A DNA stretch of 64,000 nt, from NCBI RefSeq assembly GCF_003697845.1, contig NZ_RDQE01000011.1, positions 88,509 to 152,508 of the forward strand, in the 5' to 3' direction. Each line of letters opens with the position of its first letter. Position 1 is the first letter of the stretch. This document shows positions 25,703 to 35,083 of the stretch, piece by piece. This DNA comes from Halobellus captivus (GTDB taxonomy: Archaea > Halobacteriota > Halobacteria > Halobacteriales > Haloferacaceae). The notes under the pieces are model-generated. The model did no database searches, was not told where the DNA came from, and was given only the letters and a program-made list of their open reading frames with translations. Position numbers and translations under genes: made by a program.

Positions 25703-26944
25703 CTACGCCCCGGCGTCGTCCGCCCGCCGGAGCAGTTCGATCGCGGGAAGCGGCTCGCCGGTGAGCGCGCGGATGTACGCGCCGCCGGCGATGGAGACGT
25801 GCGAGAAGTCGTCCTCGTCGAGTCCGTACATCCCGATCGCTCGGGAGGTGTCGCCGCCGCCGACGACCGAGAAACAGTCGGTCTCGGCGATGGCCTCGAG
25901 GACGCCGACGGTGCCGTCGGCGAAGCGCTCGTCCTCGAAGACGCCGAGGGCGCCCTTCACGAACACCGCGTCCGACTCGCGGATGAGCGGCTCGTAGTCG
26001 TCGACCGTGCCCGAGCCGACGTCGAGGTAGGCGTCGGTCTTCTCGTCGATCTCGGCGACCGCGACCTCGGCTCGCTCGCCGTCGTCGCCCTCGTACGCCA
26101 GGTCGCTCGCGAGGTGGATCGCCTCGCCGCGCGCCTCGAGGACCGACTCGACCGTGCCGTGGTTCGCCTCCCACTGGTCGTCGAAGAGATCCGTGCCCTC
26201 GAGGTCGTGGCCGACCGGGTGGCCGGCCGCGCGCAAGAAGAGCTCGCCGGCGACGCCGCCGAGCAGGAACCGGTCGACGCGGTCCCCCAGGGCGTCCATC
26301 ACGCCGATCACGTCGGTTGCCTTCGTCCCGCCGACCACCATCGTGACCGGACCGTCGAACTCCTTGCGGGCGATGGCGGTGTTGGCCTCGTACTCCGTCT
26401 CCATCACGCGGCCGGCGTAGGCGGGCAGCGCCAGCGGGAAGCCGACCAGCGAGGCGTGCTTTCGGTGAGCCGCCGAGTAGGCGTCGTTGACGTAGGCGTC
26501 GAAGCGCGGCGCGAGCGTCCGGACGAACTCAGTTGCCGCCTTGTCCGCGGGCGGCTCCTCGGGGAGCTCCTCGTCGCACATTCGGGTGTTCTCCAAGAGG
26601 AGCACCCCGCCCGCCTCGAGCGCCTCGATGGCCGCGAGCGCCTCCTCGCCGTAGGTGTCGGCGACGAAGTCGACGTCGCGGCCGACGTGGTCGGCGAGGA
26701 TCGACGCGTGGCCCGAAAGCGACGTGAAGTCGTCGCGACCGGGACGGCCCTGGTGGGCCATGAGCACGACGCGGTGGCCGGCGTCGGCGAGCTCTCGAAC
26801 CGTGCGCGCGTGTCGCTCGAACCGGCGGTTGTCCTGCGGCTCGCCGTCCTCGACCGGCGAGTTCAGGTCGAGGCGGACGAGGACGCGCGAGTCGGCCGGC
26901 AGGTCGTCGATGGTCCGGAACGTCGGCGTGGATGGGGTTGACAT
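25703..26944 (-). CDS. pgk: Phosphoglycerate kinase
   Basis: This protein of 413 aa interconverts 1,3-bisphosphoglycerate and 3-phosphoglycerate in central carbon metabolism. Seen: the N-terminal RVLVRLDLNSPVEDG (substrate-site Arg and Asp), VLMAHQGRPGR, MVVGGTKATDVIGVMDALG in the second domain, and the nucleotide-site stretch VGGGDTSRAIGMYGLDEDD. Length is normal. It lies 88 bp downstream of gap in the same direction, so the two glycolytic/gluconeogenic steps are likely co-transcribed. The C-terminus ends ADDAGA at the stop codon at 25703. Confidence 0.97.
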   Translation of the reverse strand: MSTPSTPTFRTIDDLPADSRVLVRLDLNSPVEDGEPQDNRRFERHARTVRELADAGHRVVLMAHQGRPGRDDFTSLSGHASILADHVGRDVDFVADTYGEEALAAIEALEAGGVLLLENTRMCDEELPEEPPADKAATEFVRTLAPRFDAYVNDAYSAAHRKHASLVGFPLALPAYAGRVMETEYEANTAIARKEFDGPVTMVVGGTKATDVIGVMDALGDRVDRFLLGGVAGELFLRAAGHPVGHDLEGTDLFDDQWEANHGTVESVLEARGEAIHLASDLAYEGDDGERAEVAVAEIDEKTDAYLDVGSGTVDDYEPLIRESDAVFVKGALGVFEDERFADGTVGVLEAIAETDCFSVVGGGDTSRAIGMYGLDEDDFSHVSIAGGAYIRALTGEPLPAIELLRRADDAGA

Positions 26945-27032
26945 GGGTGGGGCTGGGTGTGTCGGGACGTGCGTCGGCGGTGGTTGTCAATTCAGGGGTC
27001 GGAAACGTCGCATTACCGGGGTCGAGAACCGA

Positions 27033-28085
27033 TCACGACTCGCCGTGGACGTACGCGGCCATGTCGAGCATTCGGCACGAGAAGCCGTACTCGTTGTCGT
27101 ACCAGGTGAGGACCTTGAGCAGTCCGCCGTCGGCGATGACGTTCGTCGACTGGAGGTCGACGTAGCTGGAAAAGGGGAGGCCGGTGACGTCGCTGGAGAC
27201 GACCTCGTCGTCCGTGTAGCCGAGCACGCCCGCGAGCGGCCCGTCGTCGGCGGCGGCGCGGAAGGCGTCGTTGACCTGTGACTCGGTCACGTCCGCCTCG
27301 AGGTCGACGACGAACTCCGTGATCGAGCCCGTCGGGACGGGAACGCGGATCGCCATCCCGTCGATCTTGCCGTCGAGCTGCGGGAGGACCTGCTGGGCCG
27401 CGCCGGCCGCGCCCGTGGAGGTCGGGACGATGTTCTCGGCGGCCGCGCGCCCGCGGCGGGTCTTCGCCTTCGGGCCGTCGATGAGCGCCTGCGAGCCGGT
27501 GTAGGCGTGGACGGTGGTGAGGGTGCCGGCCTCGATGCCGAACTCCGAATCGAGCACCTTCGCGACGGGCGTGATGGAGTTGGTCGTACAGGAGGCGTTC
27601 GAGACCACGTCCTCGCCGTCGTACTCGTCGTGGTTGACGCCGTAGACGAGCTGTTTGACCGGCTCCTCGCCCTTCGGCGGCGCGGAGATGACGACGGTGT
27701 CGGCCCCGCCGGCGAGGTGCGCGCTCGCGTCCTCCTTCGTCCGGAAGACTCCGGTACACTCCAGCGCGACGTCGACGTCGAGGTCGTCCCACGGAAGGTC
27801 GGCCGGATCCTGGACGTTGAACAGCGGAACCGACGTGCCGCCGATGGCCAGCTCGTCGTCGACGAGTTCGACGCCGTCGAGCCGCCCCATGACCGTGTCG
27901 TACTTCGCGAGGTACCGCATGTCCTCGAACTCCATCACGTCGTTGATCCCGACGAGCTCGACCCGGGGATCGTCCAGTACCGCACGGAAGACGTTGCGGC
28001 CGATCCGGCCGAACCCGTTGAGCCCGACGCGAACGACCTCCTCGTCGGGTACCTCGTCGCCAGCGGACAGATACGATTTACTCAT
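27033..28085 (-). CDS. gap: Glyceraldehyde-3-phosphate dehydrogenase (phosphorylating, bacterial-type)
   Basis: This protein of 350 aa has the NAD(P)-binding start VRVGLNGFGRIGRNVFRA, the active-site cysteine in SNASCTTNSITPV, and TGAAGAAQQVLPQLDGKIDGMAIRVP. The C-terminal WYDNEYGFSCRMLDM is typical of the class I bacterial-type enzyme rather than the archaeal class II form. The class I type is known in haloarchaea, where gap isozymes serve glycolysis or gluconeogenesis; which one this is cannot be told from sequence alone. It is followed by pgk on the same strand. Confidence 0.97.
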   Translation of the reverse strand: MSKSYLSAGDEVPDEEVVRVGLNGFGRIGRNVFRAVLDDPRVELVGINDVMEFEDMRYLAKYDTVMGRLDGVELVDDELAIGGTSVPLFNVQDPADLPWDDLDVDVALECTGVFRTKEDASAHLAGGADTVVISAPPKGEEPVKQLVYGVNHDEYDGEDVVSNASCTTNSITPVAKVLDSEFGIEAGTLTTVHAYTGSQALIDGPKAKTRRGRAAAENIVPTSTGAAGAAQQVLPQLDGKIDGMAIRVPVPTGSITEFVVDLEADVTESQVNDAFRAAADDGPLAGVLGYTDDEVVSSDVTGLPFSSYVDLQSTNVIADGGLLKVLTWYDNEYGFSCRMLDMAAYVHGES

Positions 28086-28223
28086 ATGCGAAAAAGCGGT
28101 GCGCAGACACTTAAATCCGCCCGAGTCACGCGAGCCCGCTGCGGAGCGGGTCTCTCACGGTTGATCCCCGAAAAATCCTCGGCCGACAGAAGGCTTATCG
28201 GAGAGACCGCCCTCACACGAAGC

Positions 28224-28601
28224 ATGGACAGAGACGACCGAGACGATCCGTTCGGCGACTTCTTCGAGGAGATCGAACGGATGATGAACGAAATGGCAGG
28301 GAGCGGGCACGGGACCGACGACGCCGGCTTCGGATCGGAGACGCACGTCGACGCGTACGCGACCGAGGAGTCCGTCCGGCTCGTCGCCGACCTCCCCGCC
28401 GTCTCGAAGGAGCAGCTCTCCCTGCAGTGTGACGGCGAGGCGCTCACCATCTCGGCGGCCTCCGACCGGCGCGAGTACGACGAGACCGTCGAACTCCCCG
28501 CGACCGTCGACGAGCGGTCCGGCGAGGCGACGTTCAACAACGGCGTGCTCGAGGTCGAGTTCGACCGCGACGACGACTCCGCCTCCATCGACGTCGTCTA
28601 G
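28224..28601 (+). CDS. Hsp20/alpha-crystallin small heat-shock protein
   Basis: This protein of 125 aa starts at ATG 28224 (MDRDDRDDPFGDFFEEIERM). The N-terminal helix is followed by an alpha-crystallin-type beta-sandwich: VDAYATEESVRLVADLPAVSKEQLSLQCDGEALTISA (the V-x-A-D-L-P-G-like segment) and a final FNNGVLEVEFDRD, a variant of the G-V-L-x-[VI] motif. It lacks the long C-terminal I-x-I extension of larger sHsps. It is divergent from gap, with about 140 bp between start codons. Confidence 0.88.
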   Translation: MDRDDRDDPFGDFFEEIERMMNEMAGSGHGTDDAGFGSETHVDAYATEESVRLVADLPAVSKEQLSLQCDGEALTISAASDRREYDETVELPATVDERSGEATFNNGVLEVEFDRDDDSASIDVV

Positions 28602-28633
28602 CGGGCCCGACCCGTTTCACTCGCCGATCGCTT

Positions 28634-29533
28634 TCACTCGCTTTTCGCGACCCGTCGGATCAACCCCGCGAGCCGGTCGTAGAACCCCGGCTCGTACTTC
28701 GTCGCCGCGTCGACCGTCGGACGCGCGTTCGTCTCGTTGAGCACGAACCCGTCGTCGGTCTCGAGCAGGTCGACGCCGAGGTAGTCGATCCCGAGCGCCG
28801 CCGCCGTCCGTTCGGCCAACTCTCGTCCCTCCCTCCCGAGTTCGACGCCGCGCGCGTCCGCGCCGCGGTGGACGTTGTGTTTCCAGCGGCCGGCCGCGAG
28901 CGCGTCGGGCGGAAGCTCGCGCCGGACCGCGCCGGCGTACGCGCCGTCGACGACCATCGCTCGATAGTCGCGAGCGTCGGGGAGGAACTCCTGGATCAGG
29001 TACGACTTGTCGCCGGTCGCCCGGTAGTCGTGGACGAGGTCCAGGTAGTCGACGATCCCCAAAAGCGAGTCGAGGTCGGTCGCCTTCGCGACGCCGACGC
29101 CGCGGGTGGCCGAGTTCGGCTTGACGACCACCGGGAACTCGAAGTCCGCGGCCGCCTCGACGACGACCGACTCGTCGACCGGGTTCGAGACCAGCGTCGT
29201 CCGTGGAACGGGGAGGCCGGCGGCCGAAAGCGTCGCGATCACGCCGGCCTTGTTCCGGGAGGTCACGACCGCGTCGCGGCCGTTGACCCACGGGACCGAC
29301 AGCCGACGGTCGAGGACCGCACCCTCCATGAGCCGCGACGGGTAGACGAAACCGACGTCGAACTCCTCGGCGTTCGTCGCCGCCTCCGGGTCGACGCCCG
29401 GCCCGTCGAGCCGAAACGACCGCTCCTTCGCGCGGACGTGGCCGACGTCGATCCCGCGGTCGGCGAGCGGCCCGCGAACGCGCTGGTACGTCTCCGAGGC
29501 GGTGGTCATCGCGAGCCGGATGCGATCGGTCAC
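28634..29533 (-). CDS. RimK-type ATP-grasp ligase
   Basis: This protein of 299 aa has an ATP-grasp fold: VTSRNKAGVIATLSAAGLPVPRT, the ATP-binding FPVVVKPNSATRGVGV, YLIQEFLPDARDYRAMVVDG, and the metal/ATP site GVDLLETDDGFVLNETNARPT. Family members ligate an amino acid or carboxylate to a protein or small molecule (RimK, LysX and related); the acceptor here is not known. Start ATG 29533 (MTDRIRLAMTTASE). Two tails of small genes (hsp20 and eif1A) flank it. Confidence 0.88.
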   Translation of the reverse strand: MTDRIRLAMTTASETYQRVRGPLADRGIDVGHVRAKERSFRLDGPGVDPEAATNAEEFDVGFVYPSRLMEGAVLDRRLSVPWVNGRDAVVTSRNKAGVIATLSAAGLPVPRTTLVSNPVDESVVVEAAADFEFPVVVKPNSATRGVGVAKATDLDSLLGIVDYLDLVHDYRATGDKSYLIQEFLPDARDYRAMVVDGAYAGAVRRELPPDALAAGRWKHNVHRGADARGVELGREGRELAERTAAALGIDYLGVDLLETDDGFVLNETNARPTVDAATKYEPGFYDRLAGLIRRVAKSE

Positions 29534-29619
29534 GGCTCCGAGTCAGCGACGATCGCCGGCGACGATGGCGGCTCCGGAGCGACGACGGGACCGGGATCGT
29601 CGCGACGACGCGGCCGCGC

Positions 29620-29910
29620 TCACTGGAGGTGGCCCTCCTCGCGGAGCTGCTCGGCCTCGTTCTTCTCGTATCGCCAGGCGATGTCGGCCTTCTCGTCCTG
29701 CCAGTCCCACGGTTCGACGAGGACGATGTCGTCCTCGCGGATCCAGACGCGCTTCTGCATCCGTCCCGGGATCCGGGCCGTCCGTTCCTTCCCGTCCGCA
29801 CAGCGCACCTTCACGCGGTTGGCGCCGAGCATCTCGACGACCTCCGCGAACACCTCGTCGTCGTCGGGCATTCGGAGGTCGCGCCGGCCCTGGCCGTCTC
29901 CGTCGGTCAT
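29620..29910 (-). CDS. eif1A: Translation initiation factor aIF-1A
   Basis: This protein of 96 aa stabilises binding of the initiator tRNA and mRNA to the 30S subunit. The core S1-like OB fold reads [62 protein letters not shown], a near-textbook archaeal sequence. Start ATG 29910 ([20 protein letters not shown]); an alternative internal Met lies just before the fold. It is on the opposite strand to the downstream small membrane genes. Confidence 0.97.
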   Translation of the reverse strand: MTDGDGQGRRDLRMPDDDEVFAEVVEMLGANRVKVRCADGKERTARIPGRMQKRVWIREDDIVLVEPWDWQDEKADIAWRYEKNEAEQLREEGHLQ

Positions 29911-30030
29911 GCGTGCCCGGTGATACGTGGCCCACCCGATAAAAGCCCCACCCTCCGGCGCGACGTTGAAGATCCGGGGCGACGCTCCCGAATCGCCCCG
30001 CTTAACCGGCGGCGGACGGAGGAGTCGGAC

Positions 30031-30210
30031 ATGCGAGACACGCTCGGACTGGAGAGGATCGTGGGGGTCGTCGTCGTGGTCCTCGCGGTCGCGGTCGTCA
30101 CGCTTCGGGACCCCGTCATCGGCGGCGGCTTGATGCTTTTCGTCGCCGGGCTCGCGCTGATCGCGAAGGGCGTCGCGGCGTCGACGATGCGCGCGTTCGG
30201 ATTGAAGTGA
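30031..30210 (+). CDS. Two-helix small membrane protein
   Basis: This protein of 59 aa ([17 protein letters not shown]) has two hydrophobic helices (about 10-24 and 30-48) and a basic C-terminus (STMRAFGLK). It lies 120 bp from the divergent eif1A start. It is conserved-looking but of unknown function; in this neighbourhood several such tiny membrane proteins occur one after another. Confidence 0.65.
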   Translation: MRDTLGLERIVGVVVVVLAVAVVTLRDPVIGGGLMLFVAGLALIAKGVAASTMRAFGLK

Positions 30211-30283
30211 CGCGAACGCGGACGAGACGCGGGACGACGCCGCGGCCGAAAGCGATATACGCGACCGTCGCCGCCGCTCCGGT

Positions 30284-30529
30284 ATGGCACGGATCCCCGA
30301 GTTCGCGGTCGAACTGTTCGAACTCCTCGCGCTCGTCGTCGGATCGGGCGTGGCATCGATGATCGGCGTCGAACTCGAACGCGTCGGCGTCGCCGGCCTC
30401 GCGGGCGGCGACCTCGCGGTCGGGCTCTGGGCGGTCGCGATGGGGCTCGTCGCGCTGTACGTCGGCGTCGTCGCGCTCGGCTACGAGCAGGTGCTCCCAC
30501 GGGTCCGCGCGCTCGCCGGCGGGACGTAG
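30284..30529 (+). CDS. Small membrane protein of unknown function
   Basis: This protein of 81 aa starts [16 protein letters not shown]. It has two predicted membrane helices (about 12-30 and 43-64), separated by a short acidic loop, and a basic C-terminal tail ([14 protein letters not shown]). Codon use is typical of the genome. No domain recognised. Confidence 0.65.
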   Translation: MARIPEFAVELFELLALVVGSGVASMIGVELERVGVAGLAGGDLAVGLWAVAMGLVALYVGVVALGYEQVLPRVRALAGGT

Positions 30530-30583
30530 ACTCGGGCGGAGGAACACCCGCCCTTTTTGTTCGCCGTCGACGAGGTGCGGGAC

Positions 30584-30781
30584 ATGGACGAGATCCTGAC
30601 CAACTGGCTCCTCGGGCTGATCGCCGCCCTCCTGGCCGTCCTCGTGCTCGACTCGACCGGCCAACCCTTCCTCGACCCGCTCGCGCCCGTCGCGAACGTG
30701 CTCGCGCTCGTGACGTTCCTCGCGTTCGTCATCCTCACCGGCGCGTTCCTCGTGTACACCGCGTCGTTCCGGAACGAGTAG
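30584..30781 (+). CDS. Small two-helix membrane protein of unknown function
   Basis: This protein of 65 aa starts at ATG 30584 (MDEILTNWLLGLIAALLAVL). An upstream in-frame Met at 30557 lies in a less conserved-looking stretch. It has two hydrophobic helices (about 5-22 and 35-58), and the C-terminus ends SFRNE. It is preceded by a T-rich stretch (CCTTTTTGTTCG, about 30552) that could be a promoter or terminator. Third of the run of tiny membrane genes. Confidence 0.6.
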   Translation: MDEILTNWLLGLIAALLAVLVLDSTGQPFLDPLAPVANVLALVTFLAFVILTGAFLVYTASFRNE

Positions 30782-30888
30782 CGCGGCCGCGGCCGACGAC
30801 GACCCTTCACGAACGCCGGCCACTCTCCACGGACGCCGGCGACGATCCCCCACGAAGACTTTTGCTCGCGGCCGCCCACGGCCGTTCC

Positions 30889-31863
30889 ATGGAGTACACG
30901 ACCCTCGGGAACACGGGCATGACCGTCTCGAAGATCTGTCTCGGCTGTATGAGCTTCGGCGATCCCGACTGGCGCGAGTGGGTGCTCGGCGAGGAGGAGG
31001 GCAAGGAGCTCGTCGAGCGCGCGCTCGAGCTCGGGATCAACTTCTTCGACACCGCCAACATGTACTCGAACGGCGAGTCGGAGCGGGTCCTCGGGGAGGC
31101 GTTGGAGGGACACCGCGAGGAGGCAGTCGTCGCCACGAAGGGCTACTTCCGGATGGACGAGTCGAACCCGAACTCCGGCGGACTCTCGCGGAAGGCGGTC
31201 GAACAGGAGCTGGAACACAGCCTCGACCGGCTCGGGATGGAGACGGTAGACCTCTATCAGATCCACCGGCTCGACCCGGAGACGCCGATCGAGGGGACGC
31301 TCGCCGCCCTCGACGACGCGGTCCGTCGCGGGAAGACCCGCTACGTCGGGGCCTCCTCGATGTGGGCCCACGAGTTCGCCGAGGCGCTGTACGCGAGCGA
31401 CCGGCTCGGGCTCGACCGGTTCGCCACGATGCAGAACCACTACAACCTCGTCTATCGCGAGGAGGAACGCGAGATGCTCCCGCTGTGTGAGAAGGAGGGG
31501 ATCGGCGTGATGCCCTGGAGCCCGCTCGCGCGCGGCTACCTCACCCGACCCGACGAAGAGATCGACGCGACGCTTCGCGGCCGGACGGAGGAGCACATGT
31601 ACGAACACCCCTACCGCGAGGGGAACGGCCCCGCGGTCAACGAACGCGTCGAGGAGCTCGCCGACGAGAAGGGCGTGAAGATGGCGCAGATCGCGCTCGC
31701 CTGGCAGTTCCACAAGGACACGGTCGACGTGCCGATCGTCGGCACGTCCAGCATCGAACACCTGGAGGACGCGGTGGAGGCGCTCGACGTCGACCTCTCC
31801 GACTCGGACGTCGAGTGGCTCGAGGAGCCGTACGAGCCGGTCCGCGTCTCCGGTCACGACTGA
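30889..31863 (+). CDS. Aldo/keto reductase
   Basis: This protein of 324 aa starts at ATG 30889 (MEYTTLGNTGMTVSKICLGC). It shows the NADP(H)-dependent reductase pattern: GINFFDTANMYSNGESERVLGEAL (catalytic D-x4-Y), VATKGYF with catalytic Lys, DLYQIHRLDPETPIEGTLAAL with His, and RYVGASSMWAHEFAEAL. The C-terminal GTSSIEHLEDAVEALDVDLS is the cofactor-site and end motif. Substrate unknown; nearest family type is the YajO/TAS-like group. It stands alone in a 0.9-kb region with small membrane genes on its left. Confidence 0.93.
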   Translation: MEYTTLGNTGMTVSKICLGCMSFGDPDWREWVLGEEEGKELVERALELGINFFDTANMYSNGESERVLGEALEGHREEAVVATKGYFRMDESNPNSGGLSRKAVEQELEHSLDRLGMETVDLYQIHRLDPETPIEGTLAALDDAVRRGKTRYVGASSMWAHEFAEALYASDRLGLDRFATMQNHYNLVYREEEREMLPLCEKEGIGVMPWSPLARGYLTRPDEEIDATLRGRTEEHMYEHPYREGNGPAVNERVEELADEKGVKMAQIALAWQFHKDTVDVPIVGTSSIEHLEDAVEALDVDLSDSDVEWLEEPYEPVRVSGHD

Positions 31864-31957
31864 GAGGCCGGTCGGTTCCTCGTCGAATCCGACGTATTCG
31901 TTGTTTTAGGGGATGTATACTCAAGCTATATGTCGTGTGAGTGAATGACTGTCACGT

Positions 31958-32113
31958 ATGAGCGACGACGGGGACGAGTCTCGAGTCCGGTCGAGCACCG
32001 AGTACGCGCGAACGCGGGTCCGGTGTCCGAACTGCGGCGACCACGTCCCGGCGGTCGGGCGGGACGCCGGGACGACCGAGTGTCCGAACTGCCGGATGCC
32101 GGTGCGAGCGTGA
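31958..32113 (+). CDS. Small zinc-ribbon protein
   Basis: This protein of 51 aa (MSDDGDESRVRSSTEYARTR) carries a compact zinc ribbon, VRCPNCGDHVP with TTECPNCRMPV near the C-terminus: two C-P-N-C pairs 18 residues apart. The family is abundant in haloarchaea; several small zinc-finger proteins have been tied to regulation, but nothing specific can be said of this one. A promoter-like AT stretch (GTATACTCAAGCTATATG, from 31915) precedes it. Confidence 0.7.
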   Translation: MSDDGDESRVRSSTEYARTRVRCPNCGDHVPAVGRDAGTTECPNCRMPVRA

Positions 32114-32193
32114 GCCGACCGCGGACCTTCTATAAACCCACGGTCGAGCCCGGAGCAACAACCCTTTTCGGACGGGCTACCGAATCCGGGCGT

Positions 32194-32625
32194 ATGACCG
32201 ACGACGAGACATCGGAGACGGACGACTCGGCGAAAGCCGACGAGGGCGAGAACGGGTCCGACGAGGAGAAGTCCTTCCGCGAGCGCGTCGAGGAGATCCG
32301 CGAGCGACGCGAGAAGGAGCGCGAGGAGGGCGAGCGGCCCGATCCCGAGGAGATGATGGGCGGCGGTCCGGGCGGCGCGGGCGGCCCGCCGGGCATGGGC
32401 GGCGGTGGCGGCGGTAACCCCTTCGCGCAGATGATGTCCGGCATGATGGGCGGTGGCGGCGGCCCGGGCGGCGCGGGCGGCCCGCCGGGCATGGGCGGCG
32501 GCCGACCGGGCGAGGGCGGCAGTGAGGACGCCGGCAACGAGGAACTCGTCCGCGAGGTCCGCCAGCTCCGCCGCGACGCGACCCGCCAGCTCCAGCGCAT
32601 CGCACAGGCGCTCGAGGACGACTGA
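32194..32625 (+). CDS. Gly/Met/Pro-rich low-complexity protein with flanking coiled coils
   Basis: This protein of 143 aa starts at ATG 32194 (MTDDETSETDDSAKADEGEN). It has an acidic start and a charged helix (SFRERVEEIRERREKEREEG). A central Gly-Gly-Met-Pro low-complexity part follows, in which PGGAGGPPGMGGG occurs twice around the hydrophobic FAQMMSGMMG. A C-terminal helix (EELVREVRQLRRDATRQLQR) suggests oligomerisation. Function unknown. It is known as a conserved haloarchaeal protein type, in my memory only. Confidence 0.7.
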   Translation: MTDDETSETDDSAKADEGENGSDEEKSFRERVEEIRERREKEREEGERPDPEEMMGGGPGGAGGPPGMGGGGGGNPFAQMMSGMMGGGGGPGGAGGPPGMGGGRPGEGGSEDAGNEELVREVRQLRRDATRQLQRIAQALEDD

Positions 32626-32708
32626 CCGCTCTCAGGGCGTCTTCTCGATCGTCGTTCAAGTAACGGAGGTCGGAAGCGGCAGTCGATCGCGGCGCGAGCG
32701 GGCGGGAT

Positions 32709-33035
32709 TCAGAAGTGGTTCGAGGCGTCCGTCTCGTGGCGGAGCTCCCCGCCGCGGCCGCCCTCGACGGTCGAGGCTCCCTGGTCGCCGGAGGACGGAA
32801 CCCGCACCGTGACGTCGGTGACCGCCTCGAAGTCGGTGATGAGGTCCCGGCGGATGTTCTCGGCGGTGATGTTCGAGACGCCACAGCCCGCACAGCCGCC
32901 GCCGAGTTCGACGACGACCTCGCCGGTCTCCGGGTCGGCCTCGCGCACGACGCTCGTCCCGCCGTGCATCTGGATGATCGGCATCTGACCGACCATCCAC
33001 GTCTCGATCCGTTCCGCGAGGCTCTCGTCGCTCAT
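32709..33035 (-). CDS. NifU C-terminal-domain Fe-S scaffold protein
   Basis: This protein of 108 aa has the Nfu domain: [50 protein letters not shown]. The C-x-x-C motif in GCAGCGVS binds a labile 4Fe-4S cluster for transfer to target enzymes. A divergent acidic C-terminal tail (about 30 residues) follows. It converges on the Gly/Met-rich gene and is upstream of a leftward small membrane gene. Confidence 0.88.
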   Translation of the reverse strand: MSDESLAERIETWMVGQMPIIQMHGGTSVVREADPETGEVVVELGGGCAGCGVSNITAENIRRDLITDFEAVTDVTVRVPSSGDQGASTVEGGRGGELRHETDASNHF

Positions 33036-33138
33036 TACCTCCCCTTCGGGACCGAGCCTTTGGAAGGTTGCGGTTTGGGACTCGTTGTCAGCGCCGAAAC
33101 GAACTACGTCATCGTCGATGAGAAGGATCCGGTCCGGC

Positions 33139-33477
33139 TCACTCGCCGTCGTCGGACGGTTCCGCGTCGTCGTCCACGTCGTCCGCCGCCGCGGCGCTCG
33201 GAAGCCGCGTCGGGTCCGGGTCGTCGTCGCCGTGAAGCGAGTCGTCGCGCTCGAGGAGGTACAGAAGCGGTCCCAAAGCGACCACCACGAGAACGCCCGG
33301 GATCGGGGCGTCGGGGACGAGAAGCGCCGTGATCGCCCCGACCCCGCCGGTGAGGAGCACGAGTCCGGCCCACAGCGCCGGCGATCCCGAATCGACGCCG
33401 ACCCGCGCCGCGTCTCGATGGACGAGCCCGGCCGCGAGCGCGAGAAGAGTCCCGCCGGCGACGGCTGCCAGTGACAT
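33139..33477 (-). CDS. Membrane protein of unknown function
   Basis: This protein of 112 aa starts at ATG 33477 ([20 protein letters not shown]). It has two or three hydrophobic helices (about 3-18, 33-50 and 57-75), followed by a strongly acidic cytoplasmic-type tail that ends [12 protein letters not shown] longer upstream open reading frame is not supported. No domain recognised. Confidence 0.6.
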   Translation of the reverse strand: MSLAAVAGGTLLALAAGLVHRDAARVGVDSGSPALWAGLVLLTGGVGAITALLVPDAPIPGVLVVVALGPLLYLLERDDSLHGDDDPDPTRLPSAAAADDVDDDAEPSDDGE

Positions 33478-33538
33478 GGAATACGTACGGCGGAGGCGGG
33501 AAAAAGGGTGTCGCGAGCGGGTCGTTGCCGGAGCCGGA

Positions 33539-34120
33539 TCAGGGGGCCTCCCCGGTCTCGATGGTGAACGAGTCCCGGGGGTACGCGACGCAGGTGAGGG
33601 TGTAGCCGTCATCGAGCTCGTTCTCGTCGAGCATCTGCTGGTTGTCGTGCTCGACGAAGTCCTCGGAGGGACCGTCGGCGATCCGCCCCGCACACGAGAC
33701 GCACTGTCCCTGTCGGCAGGCGTACGGGAGGTCCCATCCCTGGTCTTCTCCCTGCTCGAGGATCGGCTCGTCGTTCGCGAGCTCGACGGTCTCGCCCTGT
33801 TTCGCGAACTCCACCTCGAAGTACTCGACTTCGTCCTCGGGGATGTCGCCGGGGCCGGAACCCCCCGATCCGCCCTCCTCGAGTTCGCCCTCGCCGCCCT
33901 CGCCGCCGGCCGGGATCGCGCCGCCGCCGCCGCCGCCAGCACCGATCGCGCGGTTACCGGGCTCGGGGAAACCGGTCTCCGGGAGCGAGTTGGCTCGCCG
34001 TTCGACGATCTCGTCTGAGATGTCCTCGGTGGGCTCCCACCCCGTCCCCTTCACCGTACTGACGAGAACGACCGTCAGCGTCGCGATCGCTGCGAGCGCG
34101 ATCGGCAGTGGGTCAAGCAT
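33539..34120 (-). CDS. Membrane-anchored [2Fe-2S] ferredoxin
   Basis: This protein of 193 aa starts at ATG 34120 ([20 protein letters not shown]). An N-terminal transmembrane helix (about 5-22) is followed by a Gly/Glu-rich linker (about residues 60-95) and a plant-type ferredoxin domain. Cluster ligands: [15 protein letters not shown] (three Cys) and YTLTCVAYP (fourth Cys). The soluble domain resembles haloarchaeal 2Fe-2S ferredoxins but with a long linker and a membrane tail, so it may carry electrons at the membrane. Partner unknown. It is divergent from the PUA gene. Confidence 0.9.
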   Translation of the reverse strand: MLDPLPIALAAIATLTVVLVSTVKGTGWEPTEDISDEIVERRANSLPETGFPEPGNRAIGAGGGGGGAIPAGGEGGEGELEEGGSGGSGPGDIPEDEVEYFEVEFAKQGETVELANDEPILEQGEDQGWDLPYACRQGQCVSCAGRIADGPSEDFVEHDNQQMLDENELDDGYTLTCVAYPRDSFTIETGEAP

Positions 34121-34321
34121 ACCGACGACTATGGAGAGGTGGTTTAATACCGTTTTGATCGGGCCAACGCTCCGGGAATTCGGCCCACCGACGCCGTTCC
34201 GCGACCCGCGGCGTCCGCGGACCGGGCGGGTCGCCGCCGCGGACCGACCGAGTCGCCGCCGCTGAACGGGTAGCCGCCGAGGAACGGGTCCTTTATCGGC
34301 GCGCCGACCGATCGGGCGGTC

Positions 34322-34804
34322 ATGCGAGTCAAATCCCGGCACCACCTCAGAAGCGACGAGATCACGGCGATCCGCGAGGCGGTCGCCGATCACCTCGGCG
34401 TCGACATCGACGGCGAGACGTTCGAGTTCGTCGAGTTCGTGGACGCGAACTACGAGTTAGTGCTCGTCGACGGCGATCCGGCGGTCTTCTACGTCGACGA
34501 CGACGAACCGTTCCTCACCGTCCGGGGCGCGAACGACTACGAGCCCGAGACCGGCGTCGTCACCGTGGACGCGGGCGCGATCTCCTTCGTCTCCGACGGC
34601 GCGGACGTGATGCGGCCGGGGATCGTCGAGGCCGACCACGCGATCCGCGAGGGCGACCTCGTCGTGATCGCCGAGGAGACCCACGGCAAGGTGCTCGCGG
34701 TCGGCCGCGCGCTCGTCGACGGCGACGACATGCTCGGCGAGGGCGGCAAGGTCGTCTCCTCGATCCACCACGTCGGCGACGAGTTGTACGAGTTCTCGGC
34801 TTAG
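34322..34804 (+). CDS. PUA-domain RNA-binding protein
   Basis: This protein of 160 aa has an N-terminal helical part ([21 protein letters not shown]) and a C-terminal PUA fold: [53 protein letters not shown]. This layout matches the archaeal MCT-1/DUF1947-like proteins that bind tRNA or ribosomal complexes, possibly in translation initiation or recycling. Its stop overlaps the convergent dodecin stop by 3 nt. Confidence 0.92.
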   Translation: MRVKSRHHLRSDEITAIREAVADHLGVDIDGETFEFVEFVDANYELVLVDGDPAVFYVDDDEPFLTVRGANDYEPETGVVTVDAGAISFVSDGADVMRPGIVEADHAIREGDLVVIAEETHGKVLAVGRALVDGDDMLGEGGKVVSSIHHVGDELYEFSA

Positions 34805-35001
34805 TTCTCCAGCTCGAAGGCGATCTCGACTTCGGCCTGGTACTCCCGTTCGGGCGCGTTCTTTATCTCCACGCCGAACTCCTTCACCTCCGCCCAGTAG
34901 ACGTTCTCGAGGGTGTCCTCGGCCCGATCGATCGCCTCGTCGGCGGCGGCGTCGAAGCTCTCCTCGCTCGTTCCGATCAGCGTGATCTTCTTGAACACCA
35001 T
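34801..35001 (-). CDS. Dodecin, flavin-storage protein
   Basis: This protein of 66 aa begins [20 protein letters not shown] and contains the flavin-stacking Trp in [15 protein letters not shown]. It closely resembles the well-known Halobacterium dodecin, which forms a hollow dodecamer that binds riboflavin or lumichrome. Full length. It converges with the PUA gene. Confidence 0.95.
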   Translation of the reverse strand: MVFKKITLIGTSEESFDAAADEAIDRAEDTLENVYWAEVKEFGVEIKNAPEREYQAEVEIAFELEN

Positions 35002-35083
35002 GGACGTGATGGTTGATCACACGTCGTTATAAAACCGCCCACGGGACCCGAGCCGGATCAGAGCGTTCGGACGCGCGGGGCAC